This document shows positions 23,986 to 35,814 of a stretch of 64,000 nucleotides of DNA, piece by piece. How positions within the stretch are numbered: position 1 is the stretch's first letter; every line of letters starts with the position of its first letter. A model generated the notes under the pieces. That model saw only the letters and a list, made by a program, of their open reading frames with translations, was not told the origin of the DNA and ran no database searches. The position numbers and the translations under genes are program-made. The stretch is from Calocera cornea HHB12733 (taxonomy: Eukaryota; Basidiomycota; Dacrymycetes; Dacrymycetales; Dacrymycetaceae), in assembly GCA_001632435.1 (NCBI GenBank), contig KV424041.1, forward strand, positions 34,036 through 98,035. Reading direction: 5' to 3'.

Positions 23986-24806
23986 TCACCGCACCCTCTT
24001 ACCGCGCCTCTCCTCCCCACCCGCCCTCATCCACCTCTCCAGCTCCCTCCTCCCGCCCACAAGCCCCGCATGCACATACACCCTCTGCATCCTCCTCCTC
24101 GCCCGATCCAGCTCGTTCCTAAACGGGTTCCACGCCTGCCCCTGCCCTCCCTCCACCAGATCCAGCACGCTCGGCTTGCCCTCCCGCTCCTCTGCCGCAG
24201 CCTGCCAGACGCCCCCGAGCGGGCGGGCGCGCGAGAGGGGCCATACAACGGCTTCTACGCGCGAGTCGACCAGCGCTAGGGAGACGGGGCCGAAGTGGTT
24301 TGAATCCGACGAGCGGAAAGGCTCGTCCCCTTCCACCCAGGCATGGAACGGCGGGATCGTGACGTACGTGTCTGGGTACGGGGGCAGGGTGCGCACCACA
24401 TCGCCCTCGAGGGCGAGGATGCGTTTTGTGATCAACAGATCCGGGATTGTTGGGTCCCTAACACAATGCATCAGTGCAAGGCATATACCAGGCAAGGGTA
24501 AAGACGCACCTGAGCGTCACCACATCCCCCCTCCTGAGCTGCGTCGGCTCCGTCCTCCCCACATACCTATTGCCGAGCACGATATCCTTCCCGAACCCCG
24601 GGTCGGGGTTGAACGTCGGCTGCATGCTGTTCCCGCGGACTTTGATGAGGGAGTAGCCGAGTTGGGTGAACATCTGCCGTCCAGTGGTTAGTGGGTCGGA
24701 GATCGGACGGTGAGACGATGGGAGCCCGCACCATGCCGAATGGCACCCAGAGGAGCACCTCAATTGCTGGCCGTGCGTACGGGCGGAAGGCGGAAAAGAA
24801 TGACAT
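23986..24806 (-). CDS. IMP2: Mitochondrial inner membrane protease subunit 2
   Basis: Three exons (24806-24732, 24673-24510, 24457-23986; introns 58 and 52 bp) give 236 aa. S26 family signal peptidase that trims intermembrane-space sorting signals. Exon 1 encodes a membrane anchor (AIEVLLWVPFGM). The catalytic serine lies in VRGNSMQPTFNP (about residue 41) and the general-base lysine in ITKRILALEGDVV (about 91); the GDEPFRSSDSNHFGPVSLAL block completes the S26 core. Asn-Pro after the active Ser motif and overall layout favour IMP2 over IMP1. The C-terminus is about 60 residues longer than yeast Imp2 and helical/basic. The first donor reads GTGCGG, which is less common but the only one keeping frame. 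Confidence 0.9.
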
Positions 24807-25057
24807 CGTGGGCGGAGAAGACCGTGGTGAGGAGGGTTATGGTCGGTGCATGATCGTGTGCAACAAAGAGCGGTGGTCAGGGACCACGGCAAGAACAAAA
24901 TTACGAGTGCACTATTGATGTTTCTTCTTGACAACCAGTCTGTAAGGGATCCAGCAAGAGGCCCTCGCTCAAAATTGCATGTGTATTTCCTACATAACAG
25001 CAGCCGGTCCGTGTGTGAAGCATAAAACAGGCCATATTCCCGTGTAATCCCCGCGTT

Positions 25058-25723
25058 CTACTCCTCCGCAGGATATACCTTCCTCCCCTTATACCTTGTC
25101 CTATCCTCCGGATCCATACACCCTACCAACCTCCCGCCGGCTGCCTGAATCGCCCCCTTGGCAATATCCATCCCTGTCCAGCAGTTCGCAGCGCTCCAGG
25201 ACTCCGCGAGCGCCCGGCTCGCGCTGTCGATCGTCTCCCACTCGAGCTCCCCCCGCTGATGCAGCACCTGCAGCACACCGACGAGCAGGTGCACGCCTTG
25301 CGCCCAGCCGAGCAGCCCTGATTCCTGGGAGATGCCCTGGTCGTGCATCAGGTAGCTCGGGGCGAGCCCGAGCCACCGCCGGACACCGACTTGGTCGATC
25401 ACTCTGGGCGGGCCGCTGCCTTCCGTCGGCTCGCCCATTTGCGAGAGGGCGAAGATCACGCCCCGGTGGTAGTTGAAGTTCGTGGCCGGATCAGGAATCT
25501 GCAGTAATGGCTGGGCGGGTGGGGTTGGCGGAGGTACTGGGAATCGCAGTTGGCCGCTGGAGCTCGACGCCGCCGCCTGCGTACTAGTTGATGTCGCCGG
25601 CACACTGGGGGCCGGTGCAGCGCTTGCACCGCGTCCCATTCCACTGCTGGGTGCACTGGAGGAGGCTGACGTCTGGCGAGCTGCGAGTCTCCGGCTTCGG
25701 CGTGGGGTCGTCTGCTCGCTCAT
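25058..25723 (-). CDS. DPDDRT family protein DF1 (unknown function)
   Basis: Single-exon 221-aa protein. Residues 1-75 are low complexity with a basic start (TPRRSRRLAARQ). The remainder is one copy of a domain shared with four other genes in this window: NYHRGVIFALSQM, RRWLGLAPSYLMHD, GLLGWAQGVHLLVGVLQVLH, RGELEWETIDSASRALAESW, and the closing MDPEDRTRYKGRKVYPAEE. Its closest relative here is DF4 at 55543 (REGION RGQLEWETMNAASKALAECW and DPTRYRGRALYPVE). All-helical by composition; no signal peptide, membrane segment or catalytic motif visible. I do not recognise the family and propose no function. Confidence 0.75.
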   Translation of the reverse strand: MSEQTTPRRSRRLAARQTSASSSAPSSGMGRGASAAPAPSVPATSTSTQAAASSSSGQLRFPVPPPTPPAQPLLQIPDPATNFNYHRGVIFALSQMGEPTEGSGPPRVIDQVGVRRWLGLAPSYLMHDQGISQESGLLGWAQGVHLLVGVLQVLHQRGELEWETIDSASRALAESWSAANCWTGMDIAKGAIQAAGGRLVGCMDPEDRTRYKGRKVYPAEE

Positions 25724-27511
25724 CTACGGAGAATGTACGTGAGCTGAGGACTTTCGGAATGTTCTCTCTAGCTCACTTTCTCGGACCAGGGATCTTCCAG
25801 TACAACTCCTGCTCCCCATCATGGCAGTTTATATCCCTTTTCATCTTGTCTGGTCATGAGGGTTGGCCTATACAACGGCCATCAGAGCCTGGAAGAAAGG
25901 CGTGCTCAAGTGCCGCCTGGTGGACATTGATGTGCGGCGTGCGGCCCATACACGTCCAGGGACATGGATATTACGTTGTCCCTAGCTGTGCTCACCGGCA
26001 CTGAAAAACTGTGCATGACATCGCGAGATCGCAGAGCACCAGCCAGCAAGGGACATGAGGCAAGGGTCGACAATGCGGAGAGCAGGTGGAGGGGGTGCGG
26101 GCGTAAAAGTCGGCGCTAATTCTGAGCGAGCAGGAGCCGACGAGAGAGCGCGGGAGGGACTAGAAGCCGGGTATGCCGGTCGAGCTGTCAAGACCAGACC
26201 GGACGGGCCACTCCACCGGTAACGGGGATGCGATTCATGCGCCGCTGGGACAGGGTGGCACGTCAGCACACGTGTCGGGCGCGTGTTGCCCGGTCCAGGA
26301 CTGGAAGACGGCACTATCCGCGCTCTAGCATCTGTGGAGAAGATGACCAGAAGAACAAGCAGGGTCGTGTTAGAGGGGAGTTTAAGACTGGCGACGGCAG
26401 CTGCAGAGGGGCGTGGTGATTGAGAGGGAAGAGGATCCAGTGACGCGGGGAAAGTGGCCACTTCCCACGGTCAAGTCCGGGCCCGGGGAAAGAAAAGGCA
26501 TTCGACGCATAGTATCGCAGGCACGTGTGCTTCTCCAAAGCGAGGATGCAGAGATGGGCGTCATACGAAGGACGAAGGCTAGAACGGACACTGAAACTTG
26601 CTCAGTGGACGCGCCGTCGCAACGTGAGAAACGGCTTCATAATACCACATGTAACGGCAGACTGCTCGTGGCTCCTACCCGCCCCCCTCCTGCTTCCCGG
26701 CAACTTATGTGCGAGTGTCCCGTGCCCACCCTCTCTGGGATTGTTCGTGGTTCACTCCTGGTGGCATATCGCCCCACCTCTCGCAGTTGGCCCAGTCGGG
26801 GGGTCCCCTATCAAGCGCCACGCTCTGATGGTGCGCTCGCCGTGTGGGTGGAAAAGCTGGGCAGGATGCTTAAATGAGGCGGGTCTTATGACTGTGCGGG
26901 CTAAGAGTATGTGACCGCGTGAAAACTCGGCCATGACGCTGTTGTCGCGCGAATAAAAACTCCGCACGTCCGCGGTTCGGCTCTCTTGATGGACTGATAA
27001 TCAAGTCTTCGTTATCTTTTTTATATTTATCTTATCGGAGAGAGCGAGTGTCGCTCGAAGGTGGGCATTGTCCTCGAAGAGGGGAAATGTTGTTGGCGTT
27101 TAGGTTGCGCATTGCAGCGAACGACGGTGGAGAATCCTCTCCCGCGAAGGCAGAAGCTTCTTGAATGTACGAAAGGGTGCAAGGGAAGAGGGATAACTTA
27201 GACTTCTTAAAATCAAAATCCGGCACAGCATGTGCACAGTGGTCCACCTCAGCGTGCGCGCGATCAGACTCACAATACTCCGAAAGTGAACGTCAAAATG
27301 AATTCCATACAAATAGAGCTCAAAGGCGCAGGACAAAGCAGCGAACGGGAGATGCAAGATCATGTTTCAACTGATTTTAAGCTCTACGGTAATGACGATG
27401 GAAGGAACTACGTCACAGAAGAGAATGTTGCCGAAAACAAAGAATTTCGCAGGCGAGCTGACAGCGGTCCGTCGCCGCACTCTCCCGACTCCAGGTATAC
27501 CCGCAGGGCAC
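25724..27511. other. Long gene-poor stretch between DF1 and DF2
   Basis: About 1.8 kb without a convincing gene on either strand. It contains one copy of the upstream box found near DF genes (27134-27149) and, on the minus strand near 26865-26880, a CATTTAAGCA string like the TATA elements of DF3 and DF5. These suggest leftover 5' sequence of a family member, but no coding remnant could be read. Confidence 0.35.
27134..27149 (-). promoter_or_regulatory. Copy of DF upstream box
   Basis: Sixteen bases identical to the box in the duplicated segments at 31199-31214 and 57415-57430. Read on the minus strand it translates as F-A-G-E-D. Function unknown. Confidence 0.35.
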
Positions 27512-29092
27512 CTAGTTGCGGACCTGCACGCCCATGAACTTCGTGCGATCATCCGGATCATAGAGGGCTTCCAGCTTTGCGAGCGCGCCAGCGAACATAT
27601 GTGACAAAGTCTGGTCCTCGATGCGCAGCTCTTGCGCGAGGCGTATAGTGTAATCCAAGGTGGTGGTCGCTGACAACACCGTGTCCCATGAGAGCCCACC
27701 CTGTTCGCGCATACCCCGTATGGCATCGATAAGCTCGTGTAGGCCCAACGCCCATCCCGTCACATAGATTGGTGATGCATTCCAGTCACGCGTCAGAAAA
27801 TCCGGCGCCGACGCAAGCAAGTGGCGTATAATGGCCTGGGGCCCCGGCTGCGCCGGTACAGTGCCTGCATTCTTGGCTCGGATGTTATTGAGCGCTGGCA
27901 AAACAACTTCCAAGTACAACGAGTCCCTTGGAGTAATAAAGGAGGGTCTCCGCTCATGAGTAGCAGGGACGCGTCGCGAGGAAGGGTTGACGTTGTTAGA
28001 AGACGCAGGTGTGATCGCAGCCGCGGTCGAATGGTGCTGCTCCTCGACCATCTGCATGGAATTTCTTATCTTCTGTATGCACTGGTCGAGCGGGGAAATC
28101 ATGGCTTGAAGGCCTTCGAGGATTGCCATGAGCTTGCAATGCCAGAGCGCAGACTCCCCGGCCAGGAGCGTCTTAGGCTCAGCGGCACCCACCCTCGCGA
28201 GGGTTAGTGCTGTCGACAATATGGCGTCCACGCCCCGAAACCATCCAAGAAGCGCGTGAGCTCCACGTCGGTGATCGTTGAACAACATTCTGGGCGCTGC
28301 AGCGAGGCAGTGGCGGATGTGCTGCTGAGCTCTCGGATCCGTCCGCAGAAGTTGGCTATTCACAACGATGCGGTTCTGGAACATGGTGTCGAGCACCAGG
28401 TGCTGATACACAGATTCCAACGGCTGCTCAGTGGGCACAACTTGGGTACCCACAGGTGGAGCGGCGGGAATACTGAATGCCTCAGCATTGGAGCGCTCAG
28501 TCGCATCTGGCGACCTTGGATGCTTGAACGACTGTCCATGTCTGTCAGTGTGCCGAATTGGACCAGTTGCGCACATACCGAAGACGCAAGATGCCCAAAG
28601 GGTCGTCTAAACTCGACGCTGCCATCAGATCTGACAGCATCATGAGAAACTTGCTTGAATGCCGATTCTCCGTGGTCGCGTATCGGGACTGGCATCTCTT
28701 GAACCGGGCGACCAGAGATAGCTTCATGACTGATGGCAACAGTGATGTCTCGACGGTCTCGCACCCACCCTTCAGTAGCATCGCTGACCTGGCGATCCCA
28801 ATTAACGCAACTCTAAGTCAAACCGAAGTCAAATCGTGCCTCGTCTGTACTGCCAATCGAGACACGACGGCTTAGCGAGTTGGCAAAAGGGGTTCTGACG
28901 AATGCTCCATCAGTTTGTGTCGTTGGCAGCAATGGCCCTCGTGACTGACTCAAATTGCCGGTTTGGTCCGCCAAGTTGGATGGTCTGTTGGCGCCTCCCA
29001 CCGGGGCTAAGCTGGTGATTTGAAGTCGCACTGTCGCAATCTGATTCAGTGGAAGGCACCGTCGCCGTTGTTTTCATGACTTACTTAGACAT
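27512..29092 (-). CDS. DPDDRT family protein DF2, two tandem domains
   Basis: The body (28531-27512, preceded by an exon ending at 28579) is secure; the 5' part is not. It carries two copies of the family domain in tandem. Domain 1: VYQHLVLDTMFQN, RAQQHIRHCLAAAPRMLFND, GWFRGVDAILSTALTLARVG. Domain 2: LYLEVVLPALNNI, IIRHLLASAPDFLTRDWNAS, TGWALGLHELIDAIRGMREQ, GLSWDTVLSATTTLD, and the C-terminal YDPDDRTKFMGVQVRN. Between them is a Gln/His/Ser/Pro-rich linker. The proposed start at 29092 gives an 8-nt first exon with phase-2 donor GTAAGT, like DF3, and lies about 50 bp below a TATA box at 29143. At least one further exon with VSDATEGWVRDRRDITVAIS ends at 28579; the joins between 28640 and 29084 are unresolved. 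Confidence 0.65.
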
Positions 29093-29946
29093 GATAACGG
29101 TGCTTGCCTCGGCTGGTCCGACCTGCCTGCCCAGAGACTCGCTATATACCTGCCTACCGAGTTCATGCCCTCATCGAGTGTGGCTTCACCGGTCAATCGC
29201 ACCACCGATTGCGCCTCGACATCGCCCACCTGTGACCGCATTCGATTGGGGTTGCCGACTGATGGCCGAGTTGTGCAGGGTCCACTACTCGCATCCGATG
29301 ACGTGCAAGGCGCTGCTGAGCCGAGTAGGGGCGTCGACAACGGTGACTATTTGGTAGCTATTGATAATTACCCGGGTCCTGCCAATAGCTTGATCTGTAG
29401 TATAGGGGTCACACGAAAGCGGAAGGTCCTCTGCTGCGAAGGCGTGTGTGACGCGTGGAGGGATGTCTACTGAAGCCGAGGACACGACGAGTACAGGAAG
29501 GCATCCAGGAAGCGATTAGACATACATACAGCACGATAACCGAAAGGCACGGAACATTCAGTAATCCCAAAGGGAGACGTTGTTGACGAATGCACAGGGA
29601 CACGACGCACAAGGCAAGATACTGGCAGGTTTCTTTCGGCGTCTATTCAGCCCCCGGGGTCAAATTATACTCTTGGACATTCTAACGGTATCCACCGTAC
29701 GCCTGCAGATACGGATGCTGGCAATTACAACTAGGGTTAAGTTGTATGATTGTCTGGGGCTTGGCAGCGTACATGAAAGTACATAGGTCGGACAGGGGCA
29801 TGGCTAACGGATCATCATTTGCACCAACTGGCTATCTTACTGCTAAGAACCACGCATACGGCTCTGGTCTTGCGCCAAAAGCACTTCTTAAGAACATTCA
29901 CGGCCTATTTCACAAAGTCACTCGAGTACTGGCCGGTTCAATTGTC
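29093..29946. other. Intergenic region between DF2 and DF3
   Basis: 5' flank of DF2 and 3' flank of DF3. Contains a diverged copy of the DF upstream box at 29426-29441 (two mismatches in 16). No gene recognised. Confidence 0.4.
29143..29148 (-). promoter_or_regulatory. TATA box of DF2
   Basis: TATATA on the minus strand 51-56 bp upstream of the proposed DF2 ATG at 29092, a plausible TATA-to-start distance for a fungal gene. Confidence 0.4.
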
Positions 29947-30818
29947 TTACACAGCCGGCTCCATATCCATCGGCACACGAGCCCAGGGGCGGATAGTAAT
30001 GCCCTTGAACTTCGTGCGATCGTCTGGGTCAAAGACTGTCTCGAACTTCGCGCGCGTCGAGGCAATCAGTTGCCACAAGGCCTGGTCCTGCATATACATC
30101 CCGTGAGCCAAGGCCGAATTGGACAGCAAACATTCACCTATCGCCGAAGCCGTGTCCTGAGTCAGCACGCCTTGTTGATGAAAGGTCAGCGCGACACCGA
30201 TCAGATCGTCGAGGGCATTGGCCCATCCCATGGCACCCTCCAGCGAGACGCCCCAGTCAGATATGAGATACGTTGGTGCCTTAGCAACCAGGCTGGAAAT
30301 GCGTAGCTGGGTCTCGGAGCTCAGGGGCATGCCACCACCGTAGTTGTCTTCGAGCTCGGACGTCACAAGTTCCAGGTAGGCAGACCCAGCTTGGATGGGA
30401 CGGTGGATGAGCGCCGGTCCAGCGGAGGACTGGGCAGTGTCGGTCGACGTCAAGTGACGGTCGTCGGTCGCATTTCCAATCTGCACCTGCCCGCCTGCAT
30501 CAGTAAGGGGTTCATAGCATTCAGTGCGTACCGAGAGGGCGACTCCCCCCATGTCGCCCAAAAAGTCTTGCATATCTTCGAAGAGGAAGATCTCCCCGAG
30601 GAGGTCAGGAGGAACGCTCCCATCGCCACCGTCGCCGGTGTGAGCTCCATAGTGGACGCCGAGCAGTGCCGCATAGCTGGCGGCCGAGTGGTCAAAGTTA
30701 TCAAACATGATACCGAGGTCGCTTGTCTCGAACGAATTGACAATGTCGCTGCAAAACATATCAGTATACAGCCCGGGTATCAAGGGGAAGGGGAGGAGGG
30801 GGAGACTCACTTGTCCAT
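29947..30818 (-). CDS. DPDDRT family protein DF3
   Basis: Two exons: a tiny first exon of 8 nt (30818-30811, ATG plus five bases) and 30748-29947, separated by a 62-bp GTGAGT..GCAG intron, giving 269 aa. The N-terminal half is acidic and unlike the other members (DIVNSFETSDLGIMFDNF). The C-terminal half is one family domain: AYLELVTSELEDN, RISSLVAKAPTYLISDWGVS, MGWANALDDLIGVALTFHQQ, GVLTQDTASAIGECLLSNS and FDPDDRTKFKGITIRPWARV. At DNA level the CTTCGTGCGATC.TC.GG segment encoding DPDDR is shared with DF2. A TATA-like element lies about 50 bp above the ATG, and the 0.76-kb duplicated segment begins about 100 bp upstream. Confidence 0.78.
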
Positions 30819-30857
30819 AGCAGCTGGCTGGCTTTGCGTCTCTGCGGGTCCAAACCC

Positions 30858-30882
30858 CCTCTCCAGCAGTCCTTAAATATAT
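30858..30882 (-). promoter_or_regulatory. Core promoter of DF3, shared with DF5
   Basis: On the minus strand a TATTTAA element is followed by GCTGGAGAGG. The same arrangement, TTTAA then GCTGCTGGAGAGG, stands at 57746-57770 above DF5. Both are 40-65 bp before the ATG. Confidence 0.5.
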
Positions 30883-30921
30883 CTGGTCCCACTTCACCCC
30901 TCATCAATTTGCGCTCACCGG

Positions 30922-31677
30922 GCATTCACACTTCAGATTGCCCGGTGACACCAGTCAGCCACGACCATACCTGAACAGTGCAGCCTTTTGATGCTCCGTG
31001 TACAGGCAACCTTGTTATGCAGGGTCCAATGCCCGAAGAACATGATAATGACGCGACGCGCCCTACATGAGCACATGCGGCTGTTGAGGAAGCGAACAAC
31101 GCCGCTTTGTGCCGCTGCTTCTCGGAGCTTGTTAGTAAGAGACTGTCTCGACGATGACTTGCGCCATCAGCAAAGTGGCCAGGAGTGTAAGCGGGAAGAT
31201 CCTCTCCCGCGAAGAGCGGAGGTCAGTCTTGAGGCCGCAACCCAATGTCCCAGCGCGTGACTTCAAACAAAGACAGCAAGGTTTGCAGATCGACCCCACA
31301 GGATGGCCAGACTGTCAGCGCATTCAATCAGCGTCATGTGATAGGTGCGAGCAAGCTCAGGGGAGAGCAAGAGGATAGTGGGAAACTCGGTCTGGCGCGC
31401 CAGGACAAGGGAGCGTTTGAACGGAGACGATCCAAAGCTTCAAGGCCTCGCCTGGAGCTTGCGAGCGCATGATGCCTCCGGTGCATCTTGGGGGTCTGGG
31501 GAGGAGGTCGTCGGTGCAGCGAAAAGCAGGTTGAGATTCCCCCCCGCCGTACGACACTGTCGTTTGGGATGGTGACCGGCTAATGCCAGGGGTCAGTGAG
31601 ATGCTGTGGAGGCCGGCCCGTCGAACAGCAGCAGAACGCGTTCCTCCTTCGCCAGATGGTGCGATCCTTTGAGCGTA
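30922..31677 (+). repeat. Duplicated segment, left copy
   Basis: About 756 bp that match the reverse complement of 56951-57708 almost end to end, with near-identical blocks (for example around 31060-31215 and 31470-31545) and scattered substitutions and small indels. It lies upstream of DF3 as the other copy lies upstream of DF5. Both strands stay open over 60-90 codons at the same place in both copies: one reads TRRALHEHMR and LCAAASRSLLVR, the other LFAGEDLP, YTPGHF and LLTSSEKQ, but small indels break the first, so coding status is undecided. No terminal repeats or transposase seen. Confidence 0.8.
31199..31214 (-). promoter_or_regulatory. DF upstream box near DF3
   Basis: Sixteen-base sequence recurring at 27134, 57415 and, with changes, 29426. 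Here it is about 380 bp above the DF3 ATG. Confidence 0.4.
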
Positions 31678-32102
31678 CCGACGACCCATCAATACAGCAT
31701 ATTGACTTGAGAGAGGTGAGATGGCATTGGATGGAAGATCAGAGTGATGGCGGTCCAAGACACCACCGCCACAAAAAACCGAGACGTCCTTCCGGGTCCA
31801 CTCCCGTCGATGTCGGCACCTATTGCCCCTATGATCGACGCCAATTATGCGTATCCCAGCCGCATGTAATATGCACCTGAACATGCCTGAAGAGACGGAG
31901 GCGAGTGATTGTATCCTCATGAGAAGACTGAGCTGCTCATTAGGGCGGAGTGACAGAGCAGCGGTAGTCTCAAGCGCGGTGCTGAGGATGGACAATACAG
32001 TTGATATTAGCTAGTTGTTGTAAACAATACAATGCTGCAGCATTATTAATAATGCACACCTGGTATCTATATGCTCGCAGGTTCGAAATCGTGCGAGAGT
32101 GC
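31678..32102. other. Intergenic region
   Basis: Between the duplicated segment and the stop of the STB6-like gene. No gene recognised. Confidence 0.4.
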
Positions 32103-35054
32103 TCAGGTATAACTCTGGCTCCTCACCATCTGAGGACTGGGCGGTACGAGTCGCGAGAGACTGGGAGTTCGCATAGGTATATGAGTTGGCGTGGCCGCCC
32201 CGCTCGAGGGAACGACTACAGCCTTGCGGCCTCTGGCCCAATCCCACAGGCTCATGGACCACATCCCCCAATCGACCAGCCTTGAGCGCAATCTCTGCCC
32301 GCCCTTTAGCCACAGCTTACGTCCATCTGGCCCCACTCCTCTCAGCCGCTGCTTGTGCTCCTCCTCCTCCAGCATGTCCCTGACTCCGCTCTCGTTAATT
32401 CGCCTCGTCAGGCCCCAGACCATGCTCTCCACCTCGCGCAGCTGGTCGTCCGTGACTTCATATGTATACTTGAGCCGTCCGAGCTCGTCGCCTGCGCGCT
32501 GGACGCGGATGAGGGTAGGCTCGATACCGTCCCCTGGCCGGCGGCGGATGGTGGGATCAATGATCAGTTGTCGTGCCTTCTCCTGTAGACTGTCGACCTG
32601 AGCTCGCCGATCTTTGAGATCGGTCTGAACTGCAGCGATTGTTTCTCGCTGTGTATATACAAGCGACTGCATTGTTGAGAGAGTACGATGCAAGGCGTCT
32701 TCCCGTTCTCGCATATCCATCAAGGCCTGACAAAGGTCCACATCTGTCTTTAACCGACCAATGGCAACTCGGCGCATGCCTTGAAAATCGCTTGGACATG
32801 AGAAGCTATGTCGTCTCCATTTCGGCTCTCGAGGCACTTGTGATGGCGGCGAGACCTCGTAGTATGTTATCGCACGATTCATTCCGGGGCGAAGCGCCGC
32901 AGGCAGCTCGTAGTCCTCGAATTCAAGCTCCCGCAGCACGCTATCAGATTGACTCTGAAAGAAAGCAGGTCGACTCCGCTTCAATTGGAGCGCCTTGCCT
33001 TTTTTCCCTCGCAGAGGCGGGAAGCGACTTGAACCAGGTGGGGCAGTAGAAGGCACCGCCTGATTGTTCAGCGTGTCCGACAGATTAGACCAGGAGCTCT
33101 GAGCAGACCGTCCAGCAGAGGGAGTCGCTAAGAGCACGCCACCATTAGTACGTCCCGTACGAGGCTGACCAGGCGGCTCACGTTGGCTCTGAGCCGTAGG
33201 ATACGTGTCATCATCCAGGCTCGTAGTCACCACCAAAGAAGGTATCTCGAGAGTGGTCTGAGGAGATCGTGACCGGGGAGAGCGGAAGACATCCACATCA
33301 GATTCCGGACTTTGGGTCTTTCTGTGTCGTCCAAAGTCAAGGATGTCTCTTCTCCAGCCAGTCAAGCCCTCCATAAGTTGATGACTCCTCTTCGCGACCT
33401 TCCCGGTTCCTCGCTGCAGTACAGAGCCCGCAAAGGAATCGTTGTCATCGTCTCCGCCATCATCAGCCCGGGTCCACGGCTTGTTCTGGACATCGCCAGC
33501 CTGACCTTGCCGTGTGAGGACAGGTCGTGCGCGCCCGGTCCAGAGCCAGCGAACAGAATCGAGCCCTTCTCCACCCTTGACGACGCTGTAGCGAGCAAAC
33601 TTCTCCAGATCCGTGGTGTCCAGCTCATGCCCGGAGCCGTGGTAGATATTGACAGGGAGGGCTTCATCCAGCTTCTGCCGGAAGGCTCGAGACATCGTGG
33701 CTCTGTGCGGATCGGATAGCCGTCGTTGTCGAGGTTGATCAGCTTTGAGCTGCGTGATGGTCTGTGCATTGAGCCAGCTGACTGGCATCTTCTGCGATTT
33801 CTGCCATACTGCGAGAACCTTCAGGAAAGTGGTCGGATGTGCAAGGGGATCTTTGGGTACATCCGAAGATGACAGGTAGATACGGCCACCCATTTCACCC
33901 CGTATCCTCCCAGCCGAGGCAGCCAGTCGTTGTCGTGCCCCTGTGACGCTGCTCAGGAGGGCAGCGACAACCTCGTCGTCCAGGATGCGTCCTGATGGCT
34001 CGAGATCGTATACGGGTTCGCCAATCTCATTCATCCATTTCTGCAGTCCCTTCTCCGTGGTGTCACATAACAAGCCATCCCTGAGAGCTGCGGCGGGAGG
34101 GAAACAGCCGAAGATGAATAGCGCAGATTGTACGAGTTTGATGAGCGTGATGACGGTAAGCGAGAACGGTGTTGATGCGGTGAGATGGTAGATCTGTAAG
34201 AATTTGTCTTGCGCAGCTTGACTACGGATGCCTGGGTCAGACATGCCGAGCGTGTATGGAGGCTCAGGCACACCTTGGTGGTTCAAGCGTCAGAGCCCGT
34301 CTGCCGCTGCAACCCAATCTAGAGAGGGCGATATTGACAGCGAGATCTTGGCTGACATTCGCATATACACCTCCGGGTATATGTACGATGTTGAGGTCCG
34401 AGCGGAATGTCGCCAACGAGGTAACCATGATGGTGCCGCGGGCGTGCTCCATAGCTCGCGCCCCATGCTGTCGAAAAGAATGGGTAGCTTTGTCGAATGG
34501 CGTGTCTGGGTCGCTGAGGCGGAGAACGGCCACGGTAATCTGAAAAGTGGTAAGGGTTACATCATCGAGACGTAGGCCACTCGTACCTTGTCTGTCGGAT
34601 CTCCTGTCCACACCGTTATTGTCGGCAGTAACTTCTCTCGCTCGACCACCCTGGGGAAGATGCAATTAGACGAGGTGACCTCATTGCACTCGAGTACTTG
34701 CCATTTCTCCACTGCATATAGTTGGTACCCCTCTAACTCCACATCAGCCTCCTCGAGCACGAACGGGCTCAACTCCAGGGCCAAGACATCCTCTCCCGTC
34801 TCCTCAGTCGCCTGTCCCGCATCGAGGCAGTCTATGCCGTTCCTATCCCTCTCACGCTCCGACCTGACAGAGCGCGACGAGGAGAGCGGGGTATCCTTGG
34901 CTTTGCGAACGAAGAGAGCCGGGAGGAGGAGGCGTCCGGCTGGACCTGGCCGAACAGGCTTGGACGGCGTCGCTGGTGCAGGGATGGAGAAGTGCTGGAC
35001 GGAGGAAGGCGACGGGGGTAGTGATATGTGCCTTGTGTGTGCAAGGTGTGCCAT
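32103..35054 (-). CDS. STB6-like fungal protein
   Basis: Three exons (35054-34587, 34539-34371, 34273-32103) join in frame to 935 aa. Residues about 85-290 match the N-terminal region conserved in yeast Stb6/Stb2-type proteins: LEGYQLYAVEKW, TITVWTGDPTDKITVAVLRL, DLNIVHIPGGVPEPPYTLG, QIYHLTASTPFSLTVITLIK and LLCDTTEKGLQKWMNEIGEP. In yeast these were found as Sin3-binding proteins; molecular function is poorly known. The middle is disordered, rich in Ser/Arg/Pro, and about residues 640-830 form a long coiled coil (MDMREREDALHRTLSTMQSL then a Gln/Leu heptad-like stretch). The C-terminal 100 residues hold a hydrophobic GMWSMSLWDWARG segment and a Pro/Ser tail. The 97-bp second intron is removed exactly between HIPGG and VPEPP. 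Confidence 0.8.
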
Positions 35055-35814
35055 TCATGCAGTCAGGCAGCTCCGGATTAGGGGATCATCGAGGGCGTGG
35101 CCGAAGTTAGCTGGGAAGTACCCATGCACGTGCCTTGCTTGGCTAGTCAGGGGTGCCGTTCGAGTAAGCACGGCACCCCACAAGGCGGCTTTCCGCTAGG
35201 GTCTTCCATGTCTCACTACTACCAGGGCACGCGCAATCGGGCTTTGTTATGCGGCCACGGCGATAAATCATTCTGTATGGAAAACATCGTAGCTATTGAA
35301 AAAATACATTCGGGGTAACGGCATTAGGGAGCCAACAAAGTGTCGGCAGAGTGCCGGCAACGGCAACGCTTTCCGAAAATGCGATGCAAGAAATGACAGA
35401 AGGAGACAGCAGTGATGACGGGAGGGGAGGTGATTGTGAAGACTAATCGCACAGACGCTGTTGAGGCTTTATGGAATGTATGCGAGAGCGTGTAGACGTG
35501 AAAAGCAGAGAGACATTGGACAGCTGATACCCAGGAGAGAGCGTTGCGACGACGACCGGTGGGCTGGAGGTAGAGAGAAGTGGGAATGGAACACGAATGC
35601 ATGTGTCGTTACGACCGTAGAGACAACGCGGTAGACCGATGAGAAAGACTTGAAAGTGTCCACGGGAAGCGACGGAGATATATATATTGGAGTATGAACG
35701 GAGTTGCTGCGCCGAAAGGCGCAAATCGTGCGAGCGTGCGGGGTATCGACCTAGAATACACGGGTGGTTTGCGAGGATGATATGCCACGAGATGTACGTT
35801 GTATGCGAGCCGGC
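35055..35814. other. Intergenic region
   Basis: Promoter of the STB6-like gene and 3' end of the Whi3-like gene. A short TATATATA run lies near 35680. No gene recognised. Confidence 0.45.

Noticed and set aside
30988..31260. Plus-strand frame TRRALHEHMR in the duplicated segment as a gene
   Set aside because: Similar text in the other copy, but a one-base indel shifts the frame after LEAAT and no start, domain or splice structure supports it; left as unexplained conserved sequence.
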